DNA from: Nephrocerus scutellatus
Taxonomy: Eukaryota > Arthropoda > Insecta > Diptera > Pipunculidae
Direction of reading: 5' to 3'
DNA length: 64,000 nucleotides
Assembly (NCBI GenBank): GCA_947095585.1
Contig: OX352761.1
Span: forward strand, 58,582,832 to 58,646,831
The notes under the pieces are model-generated. The model was not told the DNA's origin. It saw nothing but the letters and a program-made list of their open reading frames with translations, and did no database searches. This document shows positions 55,692 to 64,000 of this stretch, one piece after another. The first letter of the stretch is position 1; every line of letters begins with the position of its first letter. Made by a program: the position numbers and the translations under genes.

Positions 55692-55956
55692 ATTTTTTTT
55701 TTTATCAAATTTACGTTTTTGTTTACTCAAAACTAATGTTTATTGAAATACTCGAACAAACAATAACAATTAACCTCACTTATTACAATAATTTGACAGA
55801 AAATAAATTTCCCAAATAAGGGAAATGCGATATGCGATAATGATATTTCATAATAAGCTCTTACGAAGCGGATCGGATTTGTTGAATCGCAAAAAATGCG
55901 AAATGCGATCCGCTTCGCATCAAGTTCATAATAGGCCTCCTGAATGAAATAAAAAA

Positions 55957-56228
55957 GGGGTGACATGGCTCCAGTGGTTAGTGCATTGAACTACTGAGCC
56001 TATATTCCTTAAAAAAACACCAAAAAGCTTCTCGCGATGCCACCTCTCGCGAATCCGACAAATGTCGGAGAATAATAACTTTCATAGAACGCTTCTTAGT
56101 TTACGTTCCGATTATGACTAAATTGTTGGTCCCTTCCATCCGTGTGCCAAAATTTAACACGCAGAGGACTTCGGAAGTTAGGCCCTGGACCACAACGGTC
56201 TGTCCCGCTAAATATTATTATTATCTAG
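55957..56228 (+). mobile_element. tRNA-derived SINE candidate
   Basis: GGTGACATGGCTCCAGTGG followed by TTAGTGCATTGAACTACTGA resembles a tRNA 5' half with an A box (TGGCTCCAGTGG); CGAATCCGAC at ~56051 is a weak B box. The 3' part GGTCTGTCCCGCTAAATATT ends in an (ATT)n tail. It would be transcribed by RNA polymerase III. No flanking duplication was found. Confidence 0.45.
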
Positions 56229-56304
56229 ATATATATATATAAAAGAGAAGCTCTGTATGAATATATGTTCCCATAGGCTTCAGACACTTTAACCGATCGC
56301 GTTT
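56229..56304 (+). other. Helitron-like 5' terminus candidate
   Basis: TCTAGATATATATATATAAA followed by AGAGAAGCTCTGTATG resembles the 5' ends of insect Helitrons. It immediately precedes the foldback repeat at 56305 and might be its real left end. Copy 1 lacks this stretch, so the link is uncertain. Confidence 0.3.
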
Positions 56305-57093
56305 AAATTTATGGCGTTTCTACGGTATCCGTAAAAACGGTTGCTTAATTCTAGTGGAATCGCAATCAATTTATATTGCGTTTATATGCAACTTTATCTA
56401 AAAATGCTTACCCCATACCATATGCCCATACAAAACCTAAAAAAATCTGTTTTTTTGGTGTGGGGGGGGGGTGTGAAAATAGCCATCGTTTTTTAAGAGG
56501 AAAAACTCCTATCTGAACATAAATGAATTGAGCGCAGAGCATTTTACAGTGTGTCACCGATTTTGTATGGGGTAAGCATAATATGGTATCGGCCAGCGTA
56601 TGGTATGGGGTAAGCATTTCTAGATAAAGTTGCATATAAACGCAATATAAACAAATTGCGTTTCCGCTAGAATTGAGCCACGCCCCTAAGAATAGCATGG
56701 CTGTGCAGACCTAATTATCACCTTTCATTTCATACCAATATTTTGGCTCAACCAACTTTTAAGCACGACCCTTTTTACACTTCTATGGAAAAGTATGTTT
56801 TTTACTCTTACTCCGTCTAGGGGGATTCTATTCTATTGGGATTTCTTTTTTTAACTGGAAGGTATTTTTATTACCTTTCGTATGATACCAATTAACACCC
56901 ATACCTCCTTCTAAATACTTAGAAAACTGCATTTTTCAAAAAAAAAATCAAAACTTTGGATGCCCCTCCCACTAAAGTGGGCGTCTCCACCAAACAAGAT
57001 GGCGATTTTCGCAATCTGCTTAATTAGGGCTTTCAGGAGAGGGGTATAAAAAAGGCAAAATCGATAAATACGTGTACCGTAGTTTAGCCAAAC
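56305..57093. repeat. Dispersed foldback-type repeat, copy 2
   Basis: Same order and ends as 51753-52521. Inverted arms at about 56343-56425 and 56590-56680 are better preserved than in copy 1. The G run is shorter (10 G). The second half has the block TTTTATTACCTTTCG and an AAACAAGATGGCGATTTT motif in both copies. Confidence 0.82.
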
Positions 57094-57114
57094 TTATAGT
57101 GGTTTTATACTATT

Positions 57115-57510
57115 GTTACGAAATTTAGGCTTTTGAGTTCGTAAAGGATTTTGCAAATAAAACAACACAAGTTTATTATTTTAAAAATAACAACTTGAAT
57201 TAACAAACAGTTAAAATAATTCAAGTTCACAATTTATATTCGTGATTGCTTTTCACAGTACGCAAAAACACTTATGATGCTAGTACTTTACAATAATTCT
57301 CTTAGGTTGTAGCTTTATCACTTTTTAAGAACGTTTACAACTTGACTGGTTGAATTCCAAATAACTAATGAATTGTCTGCAGTGAACGCCGCCTTTTATA
57401 CTCATTGAAAAGCTTCCAGACACTTCGAATATTGTAGACAGAAATATCGAGAAAATACCAGAAAATTGTAGCCTTATCCCCTTATTTAAAACTAACGATA
57501 CTTATATGCA
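57115..57510 (-). repeat. Solo LTR candidate (gypsy-like)
   Basis: In minus orientation there is a TATA box (TATAAAAGGC, 57391-57400) followed by TTCACTGCAG, and the element ends ATTTCGTAACA (57115). Composition and order fit an LTR with its promoter. The 5' edge near 57510 and any target duplication are not fixed, and no partner LTR exists in the window. Confidence 0.45.
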
Positions 57511-57734
57511 ATGAGTCATCTTCTAAAAATAGACTACATGTTCAATAATGTTCTTTTACAAAAACCGGGCAAACCACACAAACCGGTTTGACTACATTTT
57601 TGAACAGTACATAATGATGCATGCATGCGGTTACATTGCAAATAATCTAAAGTCTTACAGCCTAAAAGTATGCTACATAAAAGTGCTTATTTTTAGTACG
57701 CAGTATTTACATTGGGATTTATTTTATCTTTTTA

Positions 57735-57855
57735 TAGACTTTAAAGCCGCCTATGATAGCATAGCCAGAGTAGAACTTTATAAAGCCATGAGAGAATTCG
57801 GAATTCCAAATAAACTGACACGACTATGTAGGTTGACCATGACCAATGTTATAAG
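57735..57855 (+). repeat. 121-bp RT piece, exact duplicate of 59412-59532
   Basis: Identical to 59412-59532 (encodes DFKAAYDSIARVELYKAM and the stretch to MTNVI). It lies out of order, upstream of the endonuclease, and its reading ends 7 bp later in unrelated sequence. Confidence 0.92.
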
Positions 57856-58039
57856 GATTTGAATTCTATTATATGAGCTACTGGCGGTCAGCCATCAGCA
57901 GAATAGGGGAAATAGGCAGGAAAAGCTGAATGATCGGGCTAGTCCCTACAAAGTAAGGTTGGCGCGAGGCCAATAACCTCCCCTGTAAAAATTATACGGA
58001 ACCCAAATTCAGCCTAGGATACACTGATGAACGACGACG

Positions 58040-59119
58040 ACCACGGCAACGAAAACGGCTAAACGATTTAAGAATTTTCTCATGGAACGTACGCTCACTG
58101 TATAGAGCTCGAGCTGCACAGCAGCTGGCCGATACCCTGTCTAAATATAAAGCTGACATAACAGCAAATCGAGGAGATGCGGTGGACAGGGAATGGTGTC
58201 TTACAAAAATCAGAATATGACATATATTACAGCTGTCATGCAAGACATCATGTGCTCGGGGTAGGGTTTCTAGTCAGCAAAAGAATGAAACGTTCATGCA
58301 CCTACAGAGGATTCCCCAGATGATGAAAAAGAAGAATAATTTGAATCAGTCGGACGGGAACTCCATGCCTGCCCTCAGTATGATGTAAAATTCATTCTGG
58401 GGGATATGAATGCTAAAATAAGTAGGGAGCCAGTATTCAGGCAGTACATTGACACCCATAGCTTACACGAGAACACTAATGACAATGGACAACGAGTCAT
58501 AGAGATGGCAGCAAGCAATTATTTTGTCGTTGCGAGTACAAGGTTTGCGCGTAAAAATATCCACAAAGCCACCTGGGTATTCCCCGATGGAGCCACTCGC
58601 AACCAGATAGACCAAGTGTTGATAGACCACCGCCACAACCCGAACCTGCTGACGGTACGAACGTACCGAGGTGCCAACGTCGACTCGAACCACTATCTTC
58701 TTGGTATGGTGCTCCGAGCGCGGATTGCATCATCACGAAAGACTGCATCCGCGAATCAGATTCGAGTCAACACGGCTGCCCTTCGCAACGAAGAGGCCAG
58801 AAACAACTACGATCAAGTGATAGGACTCGCCCTAAATGCAGGGAGAGTAAGTCCTGGGGCTGAGATGCCGGGCGTAGAAGAGAAATGGACACGCCTTAAG
58901 AATACTGTCATTAGTACTGCTGACTCCATCTTAGGCAGTAGTCGTAGAGATAGGAACGACTGGTTCGATGACGAATGTAAGCTAGCGACTGAACGTAAGA
59001 ATGTTGAGTACCGAGCAATGCAACAATCTCAAAGAACGCGGGCACGCGAAGATGAATATAAAGAGCTCAGAAGATATGAAAAAACAGTTCACCGGCGAAA
59101 GAAAGCAGCCTGGGAGTAG
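58040..59119 (+). pseudogene. Non-LTR endonuclease, broken in the middle
   Basis: Start: LRIFSWNVRSLYRARAAQQL and ADTLSKYKADIT. Much of 58165-58400 is shifted and partly deleted, and the usual metal-binding Glu region is lost. The open part (58406-59119, 237 residues) has ILGDMNAKISREPVF, WVFPDGATRNQIDQVLIDHR and SNHYLLGMVLRARI, i.e. the second half of the fold, with SN in place of the usual SDH. Then comes a basic linker (RRYEKTVHRRKKAAWE). Confidence 0.78.
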
Positions 59120-59179
59120 AATCTTGTCCGTGAACTGGAATAGTACAGACAGCAAGGATCGCACCCGGCGCGGAAGAAG

Positions 59180-60115
59180 AAAGGAGATATCAAAAAATGC
59201 AGCAATTATTGTGGTATAACGTTGATGAGTACCGCGTATAAGATTTTCTCCTCTATCCTTCAAGACAGGATAGCCCAATACGCTAAAGTCATCATTGGAC
59301 CATACCAGTGTGGCTTCATCCCAGGCAAATAAAGAACTGATCAGATTTACACCCTAAGGCAGGTGATGAAAAAATACCTAGAGTTTCAAAACTTATTACA
59401 CCATCTTTTTTTAGACTTTAAAGCCGCCTATGATAGCATAGCCAGAGTAGAACTTTATAAAGCCATGAGAGAATTCGGAATTCCAAATAAACTGACACGA
59501 CTATGTAGGTTGACCATGACCAATGTTATAAGCGAAGTAAAAATATCCGGATCACTATCAAGCCCATTCAACATCTATAACGGGCTCCAACAAGGGGATG
59601 GACTGGCCTGCGTCCTCTTCAACCTGGCGTTGGAGAAAGTGATCCGAGACTCTGACGTAACGCCGAGAGGAACAATCCTCTATAAGTCCACTCAGATATT
59701 GGCTTACGCAGACGATATTGACATCGTTGGTAGAAACCCAAGAGCTGTACAGGAAGATAGAGATAGAGAGTCCAGATAGAGCAGGCGGTACGAAATCTGG
59801 GGCTGCACATAAATGAAAGCAAAACAAAGTACATGGTGGCGACGTCTGCGAGTAGAAGATCCAACATTGGTCCCTCAATTCAAATAGTGGAGCGCGAATT
59901 TGAAGTAGTGCAATCCTTTAACTATCTCGGGTCAAATATAGCAGCCGATAACAGCATGGAACCAGAAATACGCGCACGGTTGCTTAAAGCTAACAAAGCC
60001 TACTATAGTCTGTCAAGACTCTTCAATTCCAGGTACTTACATATGGATCCGAGACTTGGGTGCTTAGCAAAAAGCATTCTGACCTCTTAGCCGCGTTCGA
60101 GAGAAAAGTCTTACG
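59180..60115 (+). pseudogene. Non-LTR reverse transcriptase, broken
   Basis: STAYKIFSSILQDRIAQYA and PYQCGFIPGK are followed by a stop (59330). 59363-59779 is open: LFLDFKAAYDSIARVELYKA, NGLQQGDGLACVLFNLALEK and QILAYADDIDIVGR (catalytic YADD intact). A stop and frame change near 59779 precede HINESKTKYMVATS and FNYLGSNIA. The end resembles ETWVLSKKHSDLLAAFERKV and is cut at ~60115. The RT has no long C-terminal domain left. Confidence 0.82.
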
Positions 60116-60376
60116 AAATCCACCACAGTTTGCACGCAGGTCATATCGCGTTTTCATTCGGTTGCTGGCACTCACAATGTAGCTCCTTACCGCAGCATGA
60201 ACAGCGATCACCCTCTGTCTTAGATCACTAACGTAGTTCTCCTTTGTTGTTGGCTCTACTGATGGTGATCCAAATTTAATGTCGAATGGTATACGAAATT
60301 GTCTGCCAAATACAATCATTGCGGGAGAGTTTTTAGTAGTGTTATGAACAACGCTACGATAACCCATCATAAACAA
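60100..60376 (-). pseudogene. Gypsy integrase C-terminal part
   Basis: MMGYRSVVHNTTKNSPAMIV, FGRQFRIPFDIKFG, SVEPTTKENYVSDLRQRV and NRMKTRYDLRA are the usual sequence after the gypsy integrase core. The GPY/F-type end is missing because it is cut at ~60115. Confidence 0.8.
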
Positions 60377-60687
60377 CGGTATACAACGATCCCATTCATC
60401 AGGGTTGCGATTAACTTTTTTCGCAGATGCTCTTCCAGCGTCCTGTTGAACTTTTCGACTATTCCGTCTGGCTGTGGATGTAACGGAGTAGTCCTCGCCA
60501 CGCAGTAGTTCTTCTTGGGCTTAGAAAGCGAACGGCTGTAGTACACTATTACACGCTCCTTTCCTTCTTGATTCTGCGATAGACCCGCTCCTATTACCGC
60601 ATTTCTCGCGTCAGTGTCCGGGATGAAGAGTTCTCCTTCCTGTGGATATGCCAAAATTGGAGAACTACACAGCTTTCCCTTCAGCAA
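60367..60687 (-). pseudogene. Gypsy RNase H start joined to an integrase remnant
   Basis: ILAYPQEGELFIPDTDARNA, VIGAGLSQNQEGKERVI and YYSRSLSKPKKNYCVAR form the first third of RNase H. They pass without a stop into TTPLHPQPDGIVEKFNRTLE of the integrase core. The rest of RNase H and most of the integrase (zinc region, first two Asp) are deleted in frame, making a chimeric ORF. Confidence 0.85.
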
Positions 60688-60717
60688 GTCAAATGATTTT
60701 TGGTTCTCACTCGACCA

Positions 60718-61680
60718 TTATAACTTCTCAGTATGGCACTGAAGGCTTCGTGCAACATCTGCGAAGTTAGGCGCAATCCATCGATAGTAGGAGCATAGCC
60801 CCAGAAAACTTCGCAGCTCATGTAAATTCTTTGGTACCGTCCATTCGTTAACAGCTTCCAACTTCTTGGGATCCGTGCGTACTCCTTGACTGGATGCAAT
60901 GTGGCCCAAATAATTAACTTCATTTTTGAAAAGGCTACATTTTGGCGGACGACTCAACTTTAATCCTGCTGCTTTTATGGTTTTCAGATATTGCCAAAGA
61001 TTATTCACGTGCTCATTAAATGTGCGATCAAAAACAATGATGTCAAATAGACCAGACATGTCTTCCAGCTAAGGCCTCGCAAAACATGTTCCATCAACCG
61101 CTCGAACGTAGCAGGACCGTTGCATAAACCAAACGGCATTACAGAAAATTGATACAAGCCATTTCCCGCAGTAAATGCTGTCTTCTCCTTGTTGTTGTCA
61201 TGAATTGCTACCTGCCAGTATCCGCTTTTAAGATCCAATGTACTGAAGATTCTGGCTCCCGATAAGGTGTCCAACGTGTCGTCTATACGGGGTAATGGAT
61301 AACTATCCTTCTTGGTAACATCGTTTAGTTTCCGATAGTCCACACAAAATCTCGTTGAACCATCTTTCTTTTGGACAAGTACCATGGTGAACTCCATGGG
61401 CTTTTAGACTTGTCTATGATTCTATCTCGTTTCATCTTCTTGACCAGTGTTTCTGCGTCTTGTTGCTTAGCGAGTGGTAATCGTCTTGGCGCCTGTCGAA
61501 TTGGAAAAGCATTTCCTGTATCGACTCGATGTCGCACTATATGGGTTTTACACATGTCGTTGTCGCTGACAGCAAAAACGTCGGCAAATTGCTCTATCGC
61601 CTCTTCTGATGGTTGTCGCTGTGCTGCTGGAAGATGTTTACATAGCGAACGAACTATCTGCTTCATTTCCAGATCTAGTG
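60718..61680 (-). pseudogene. Gypsy reverse transcriptase with a frameshift inside the catalytic box
   Basis: It begins VDTGNAFPIRQAPRRLPLAK and SKSPWSSPW (61325-61666). After a frame change come [54 protein letters not shown] and [20 protein letters not shown]. Where YLDDI is expected the reading is CLVYLTSLF: about 2 bp are missing, so the frame is lost inside the YxDD box. The next frame continues [34 protein letters not shown] and LRSFLGLCSYYRWIAP. Confidence 0.88.
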
Positions 61681-61995
61681 GCGTATTCTTTACTTTTACA
61701 GGCTGACAGTTTGCTTAACAGCTTACTCCCTGAGTCTTGCCAATGACTGTTCCTTCTCTTATTACATTCGGTGATGGGCTAACGTTCATTATTCTATATG
61801 GTATTTTGGTCTGGAAATTCACTAGAGTTCTTCCGCATAATAGTCCGTTCTTGTTGAAATTGGTTGGCTCCACTATTCTTACTCTACTGTTACCAAGAAC
61901 ACCGTTTACCTTGCCTTAGGTGATTTTCTCGCACATTGGTGGTATTTCTACTCTTTCTTCAGTAATGACTCTTAGCCCACAACTCTGGTTGTTAT

Positions 61996-62399
61996 TTATT
62001 TGCAGGGGTACTTCCACATTACGCCATTTAACACGTGGTTCTTCAAATCAAGGGACATCTCGTGCTCTGTCATGAAATCCAAGCCCAATATGCATTCATC
62101 TATAATGCTGGCTACAATTAACCGATGAGAAAACCGTATTTCTCCAAACATGACATTACAGGAGCACTCTCCTTTAATTGCTGCAACTTCACCCGTCGCA
62201 GTTCTCAAATTATAACGAAATACTTTTTCCACTTGACCTTCGTCACCCCTTGGGGATTTACAATTGATCTGGAAGCTCCTGTTTCTAAGATAAACGTACA
62301 TGGTTTTCCTTCTAACACCCCACTAACAACCAAGCTTTTGCTGTCCTTTCCAAGTTTGGCAATGTTCACCGTGACCTTGGCGCTCTCTTCCCTCTTCAC
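61996..62399 (-). pseudogene. Gypsy aspartic protease with Asp-to-Glu at the active site
   Basis: KPCTFILETGASRSIVN corresponds to the DTGAS active site, with Glu replacing Asp. The second frame has CSCNVMFGEIRFSHRLIVAS and DECILGLDFMTEHEMSLDL (ILG..F block). A frame break near 62205 separates them. It is followed by a ~330-bp linker (61670-61995) with stops. Confidence 0.8.
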
Positions 62400-62449
62400 C
62401 AGCTTACGCCCCGTAAAGCTGGTGTAACTTAGTTTTCCTGGTCTGCGGC

Positions 62450-63250
62450 TACGGGGTAAGCTGGCTGCTTCACCTCATTCATCTGTGATGCGCCTATCTG
62501 CCGTAAATTTTCAGGCCTCTTAACACGATTCACAGGCTGTACTGTAGGTTGTACCGGTCTTGGTTCTTTGCAGTCGCGGATAAAATGTCTAGGTTTCTGG
62601 CATCTAAAACCCTTTGGACGGGAACTAGCTGTAGAATTTCCGTCGTTCTGAAGGCTTCCAGTTTCTCTTTAATAAGTGGTTTTATTTGTGTAATGTCCTC
62701 TTTTTCCAGCTTGTGCAATCTAACCAACTCAGTAGACAAACGGGCTCTAGCTTTTCGCCTTCCCTCTGGCTGTTGTCCTCAAATGAAGCTTCAACTGTTC
62801 ATCTCGAATAGCATTGATGAACGCATCCACTGCCAATCCGTCCAAGATACTAGCCGGAGCCCCACAATAGGCTTGTCGTGCTAACTTGGTTATTTCCCGT
62901 TCTAATTCTTGAAGTCGTTCTACTCCCTCTTGTTTCTTCATCTGGAGCGGTATTTTGCTTATCTCTCCTGTGTGTGGGACTGTCCATAACGCAAGTCCAA
63001 CTCTTTCAAGATTCTTTCGGAACTCATCACGGCATTTGGAATCATTTGTAATACATCAGCCGCCTTGTTCTTCATTCTTCAGCACCGCATCTATTGTGTT
63101 GTAAAGCAGATGCAAACTGGACCTTGAAATTTTCAAAAGCTGTGTCGCCATTGAACGCAGGTGGCTTCAAAATTCCTTTCTGGTTACTGGAAGATTCTGG
63201 AATGACTCTAGTACTGCTTTTTTGAGTGTTTTCCCTGACGAATTGGGTAC
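62450..63250 (-). pseudogene. Gypsy gag: capsid-like and zinc-knuckle part
   Basis: 62747-62941 has ERLQELEREITKLARQAYCG and LDGLAVDAFINAIRDEQLK, LHLRTTARGKAKS, the end of a RetroVgag-type capsid. Shifted, LVRLHKLEKEDITQIKPLIK follows. Near 62560-62600 a degenerate CCHC knuckle reads FRCQKPRHFIRDCKEPRPV, with the first Cys lost. 62942-63250 is broken. Confidence 0.72.
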
Positions 63251-63259
63251 GATTGTCCA

Positions 63260-63906
63260 GCTGGTTCTCAAATTCTTTTCATTTTACCTTCCAAAACAGT
63301 GACTTTTCCTGTCATGTTTGTCTCTTGAGATTTTACTTCTTCTTGGATTCCATTTATTTCCCCTTTTAGCGTTTCTTGAATGACATCATTTTGGTGGTCG
63401 AATTTGGAATTTAATTCCTGCTTCAATTCATGGCTCTGCTGTTGACTTTGTCGATTCAGCTTTTGGCTTTGCTGTTCCAACTTATCACTTATTTAAAAAT
63501 TCAAATCTTTCTTCTGCTGGTCCAACTTCTCGTTTATCTTGGAACTCAATTCTAGATTCATCTGTTTGTTCTCCTAACTCTCCTTTTTAATCTCTTCACT
63601 TTGATGGTCAATTTTGCTGTTTATCTGTTCACTATGCTGGTCAAATTTACAGTTAATTTGTTGTATTAGGGCATTAAACATTGCTTCCATGTTTTGCACT
63701 TCCTTATTTTCCGAAGTAGATGATTTTCGCACCACTTACTCCGTCTCAATTGAAAACACTTCACCGGCTTGCTGCTTTTCCCCTTTAACGACTTGTTGCA
63801 ATCGGAGAAATAACTCTTGCTTATTTCCCGCAGTACTTAGACCTCGCCTTCCAAGCTCTTCTTTAAGCTCCTGGGAACTATAGGATTCAATGTTCACTGC
63901 ACTTTC
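63260..63906 (-). pseudogene. Gypsy gag N-terminus: SAP-like motif and long coiled coil
   Basis: YSSQELKEELGRRGLSTAGN followed by KQELFLRLQQVV (about 63820-63885) fits a SAP domain, which binds AT-rich DNA. A Gln/Lys/Glu-rich coiled coil follows, built of repeats like QSQKLNRQSQQQSHELKQEL and LNSKFDHQNDVIQ. Stops lie at 63735, near 63575 and at 63495. No ATG is seen in frame before the SAP-like part; the start may be lost. Confidence 0.7.
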
Positions 63907-64000
63907 CACTTTATTATTTAATGTTTATCGGTTTGTAAAATTTCAATTAATTTGTTTATTGTTCAACGATTTGTAAAATTTTAATGTCTCACGATTTTCA

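Larger units (their letters stand above)
55063..55940. mobile_element. PIF/Harbinger-type DNA transposon derivative with 49-bp perfect terminal repeats
   Basis: 55063-55111 and 55892-55940 are perfect inverted repeats (outer end GGAGGCCTATTATGAACTTG), with further degenerate copies of GCGAAGCGGATCG inside. The interior keeps two coding remnants: a SANT/Myb-like piece (+) and a transposase N-terminus (-). An intact element would need the DDE domain, which is absent. No clear 3-bp target duplication is seen. Confidence 0.75.
57735..60115 (+). mobile_element. Non-LTR retrotransposon with endonuclease and RT, rearranged
   Basis: A 121-bp piece of RT (57735-57855) comes first, then an endonuclease (58040-59119), then the RT (59180-60115), including the same 121 bp again. 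ORFs are broken. It ends at about 60115 against a gypsy element in opposite orientation. The clade is not assigned; it is unlike the R1 and LOA elements above. Confidence 0.8.
60023..64000 (-). mobile_element. Ty3/gypsy retrotransposon, degenerate, runs off the window
   Basis: Order on the minus strand: gag (63906-62450), protease (62399-61996), RT (61666-60718), RNase H fused to an integrase remnant (60687-60367), integrase end (60376-60100). No LTR is seen on the left, where it abuts the non-LTR element; any 5' LTR would lie beyond 64000. Confidence 0.85.

Noticed and set aside
57548..57862. 104-codon ORF as a separate gene
   Set aside because: Its only protein-like part is the duplicated 121-bp RT piece; the first half has no features.
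1..64000. tRNA or rRNA genes
   Set aside because: None seen; the only tRNA-like stretch is the weak SINE candidate at 55957, which lacks a cloverleaf and a good B box.

Overview
The window is eukaryotic, AT-rich, and made almost entirely of transposable elements in different states of decay. Only one host gene is visible: a three-exon V-type H+-ATPase subunit G gene (53425-54237, + strand). The element mix (R1-clade, LOA/I-like and a third non-LTR type, two BEL/Pao families, several Ty3/gypsy elements, a PIF/Harbinger remnant), the short introns and a primer-binding site that looks complementary to insect tRNA-Tyr suggest an insect, most likely a higher fly (Diptera). The species cannot be fixed from sequence alone.

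Layout. 1-2390: 5'-truncated, frameshifted R1-clade non-LTR element (- strand). 2391-2746 and 9873-12160: parts of one array of ~470-540 bp satellite units, split by a degenerate BEL/Pao retrotransposon (BEL-1, - strand, 2747-9872) with both LTRs, PBS and PPT. 12161-47881: a complex of a second BEL/Pao family (BEL-2, + strand). Five internal regions (A-E) lie head to tail and share single LTRs. All carry gag, protease, a fragment of reverse transcriptase (RT) and an envelope-like region, and all lack the rest of pol, including integrase. In copy A the 5' LTR and leader are partly replaced by a Ty3/gypsy fragment (12574-15873). An LOA/I-like non-LTR element (- strand) sits in the BEL-2 leader. 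A segment running from BEL-2 gag to this element's endonuclease region is present three times with a ~7.24 kb period; both internal junctions carry the same 11 bp of filler.

47900-50600: two gypsy fragments pointing away from each other (gag on -, integrase on +). 51061-51742: four copies of an exactly 180-bp tandem repeat, abutting one copy of a dispersed foldback-type repeat (second copy 56305-57093). 53425-54237: the V-ATPase G gene. 54434-57510: small DNA elements and non-autonomous repeats (inverted-repeat element, PIF/Harbinger derivative with 49-bp perfect terminal repeats, SINE candidate, solo-LTR candidate). 57735-60115: a rearranged non-LTR element with endonuclease and RT, one 121-bp stretch of which is duplicated. 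60023-64000: a degenerate Ty3/gypsy element (- strand) whose gag starts with a SAP-like motif.

Nearly every element ORF is broken by frameshifts, stops, deletions or lost catalytic residues, so no complete autonomous element is visible. The most unusual features are the BEL-2/LOA triplication, the hairpin-repeat leader of BEL-2, the envelope-bearing but integrase-less BEL-2 derivative, and a satellite unit containing an exon-like ORF.
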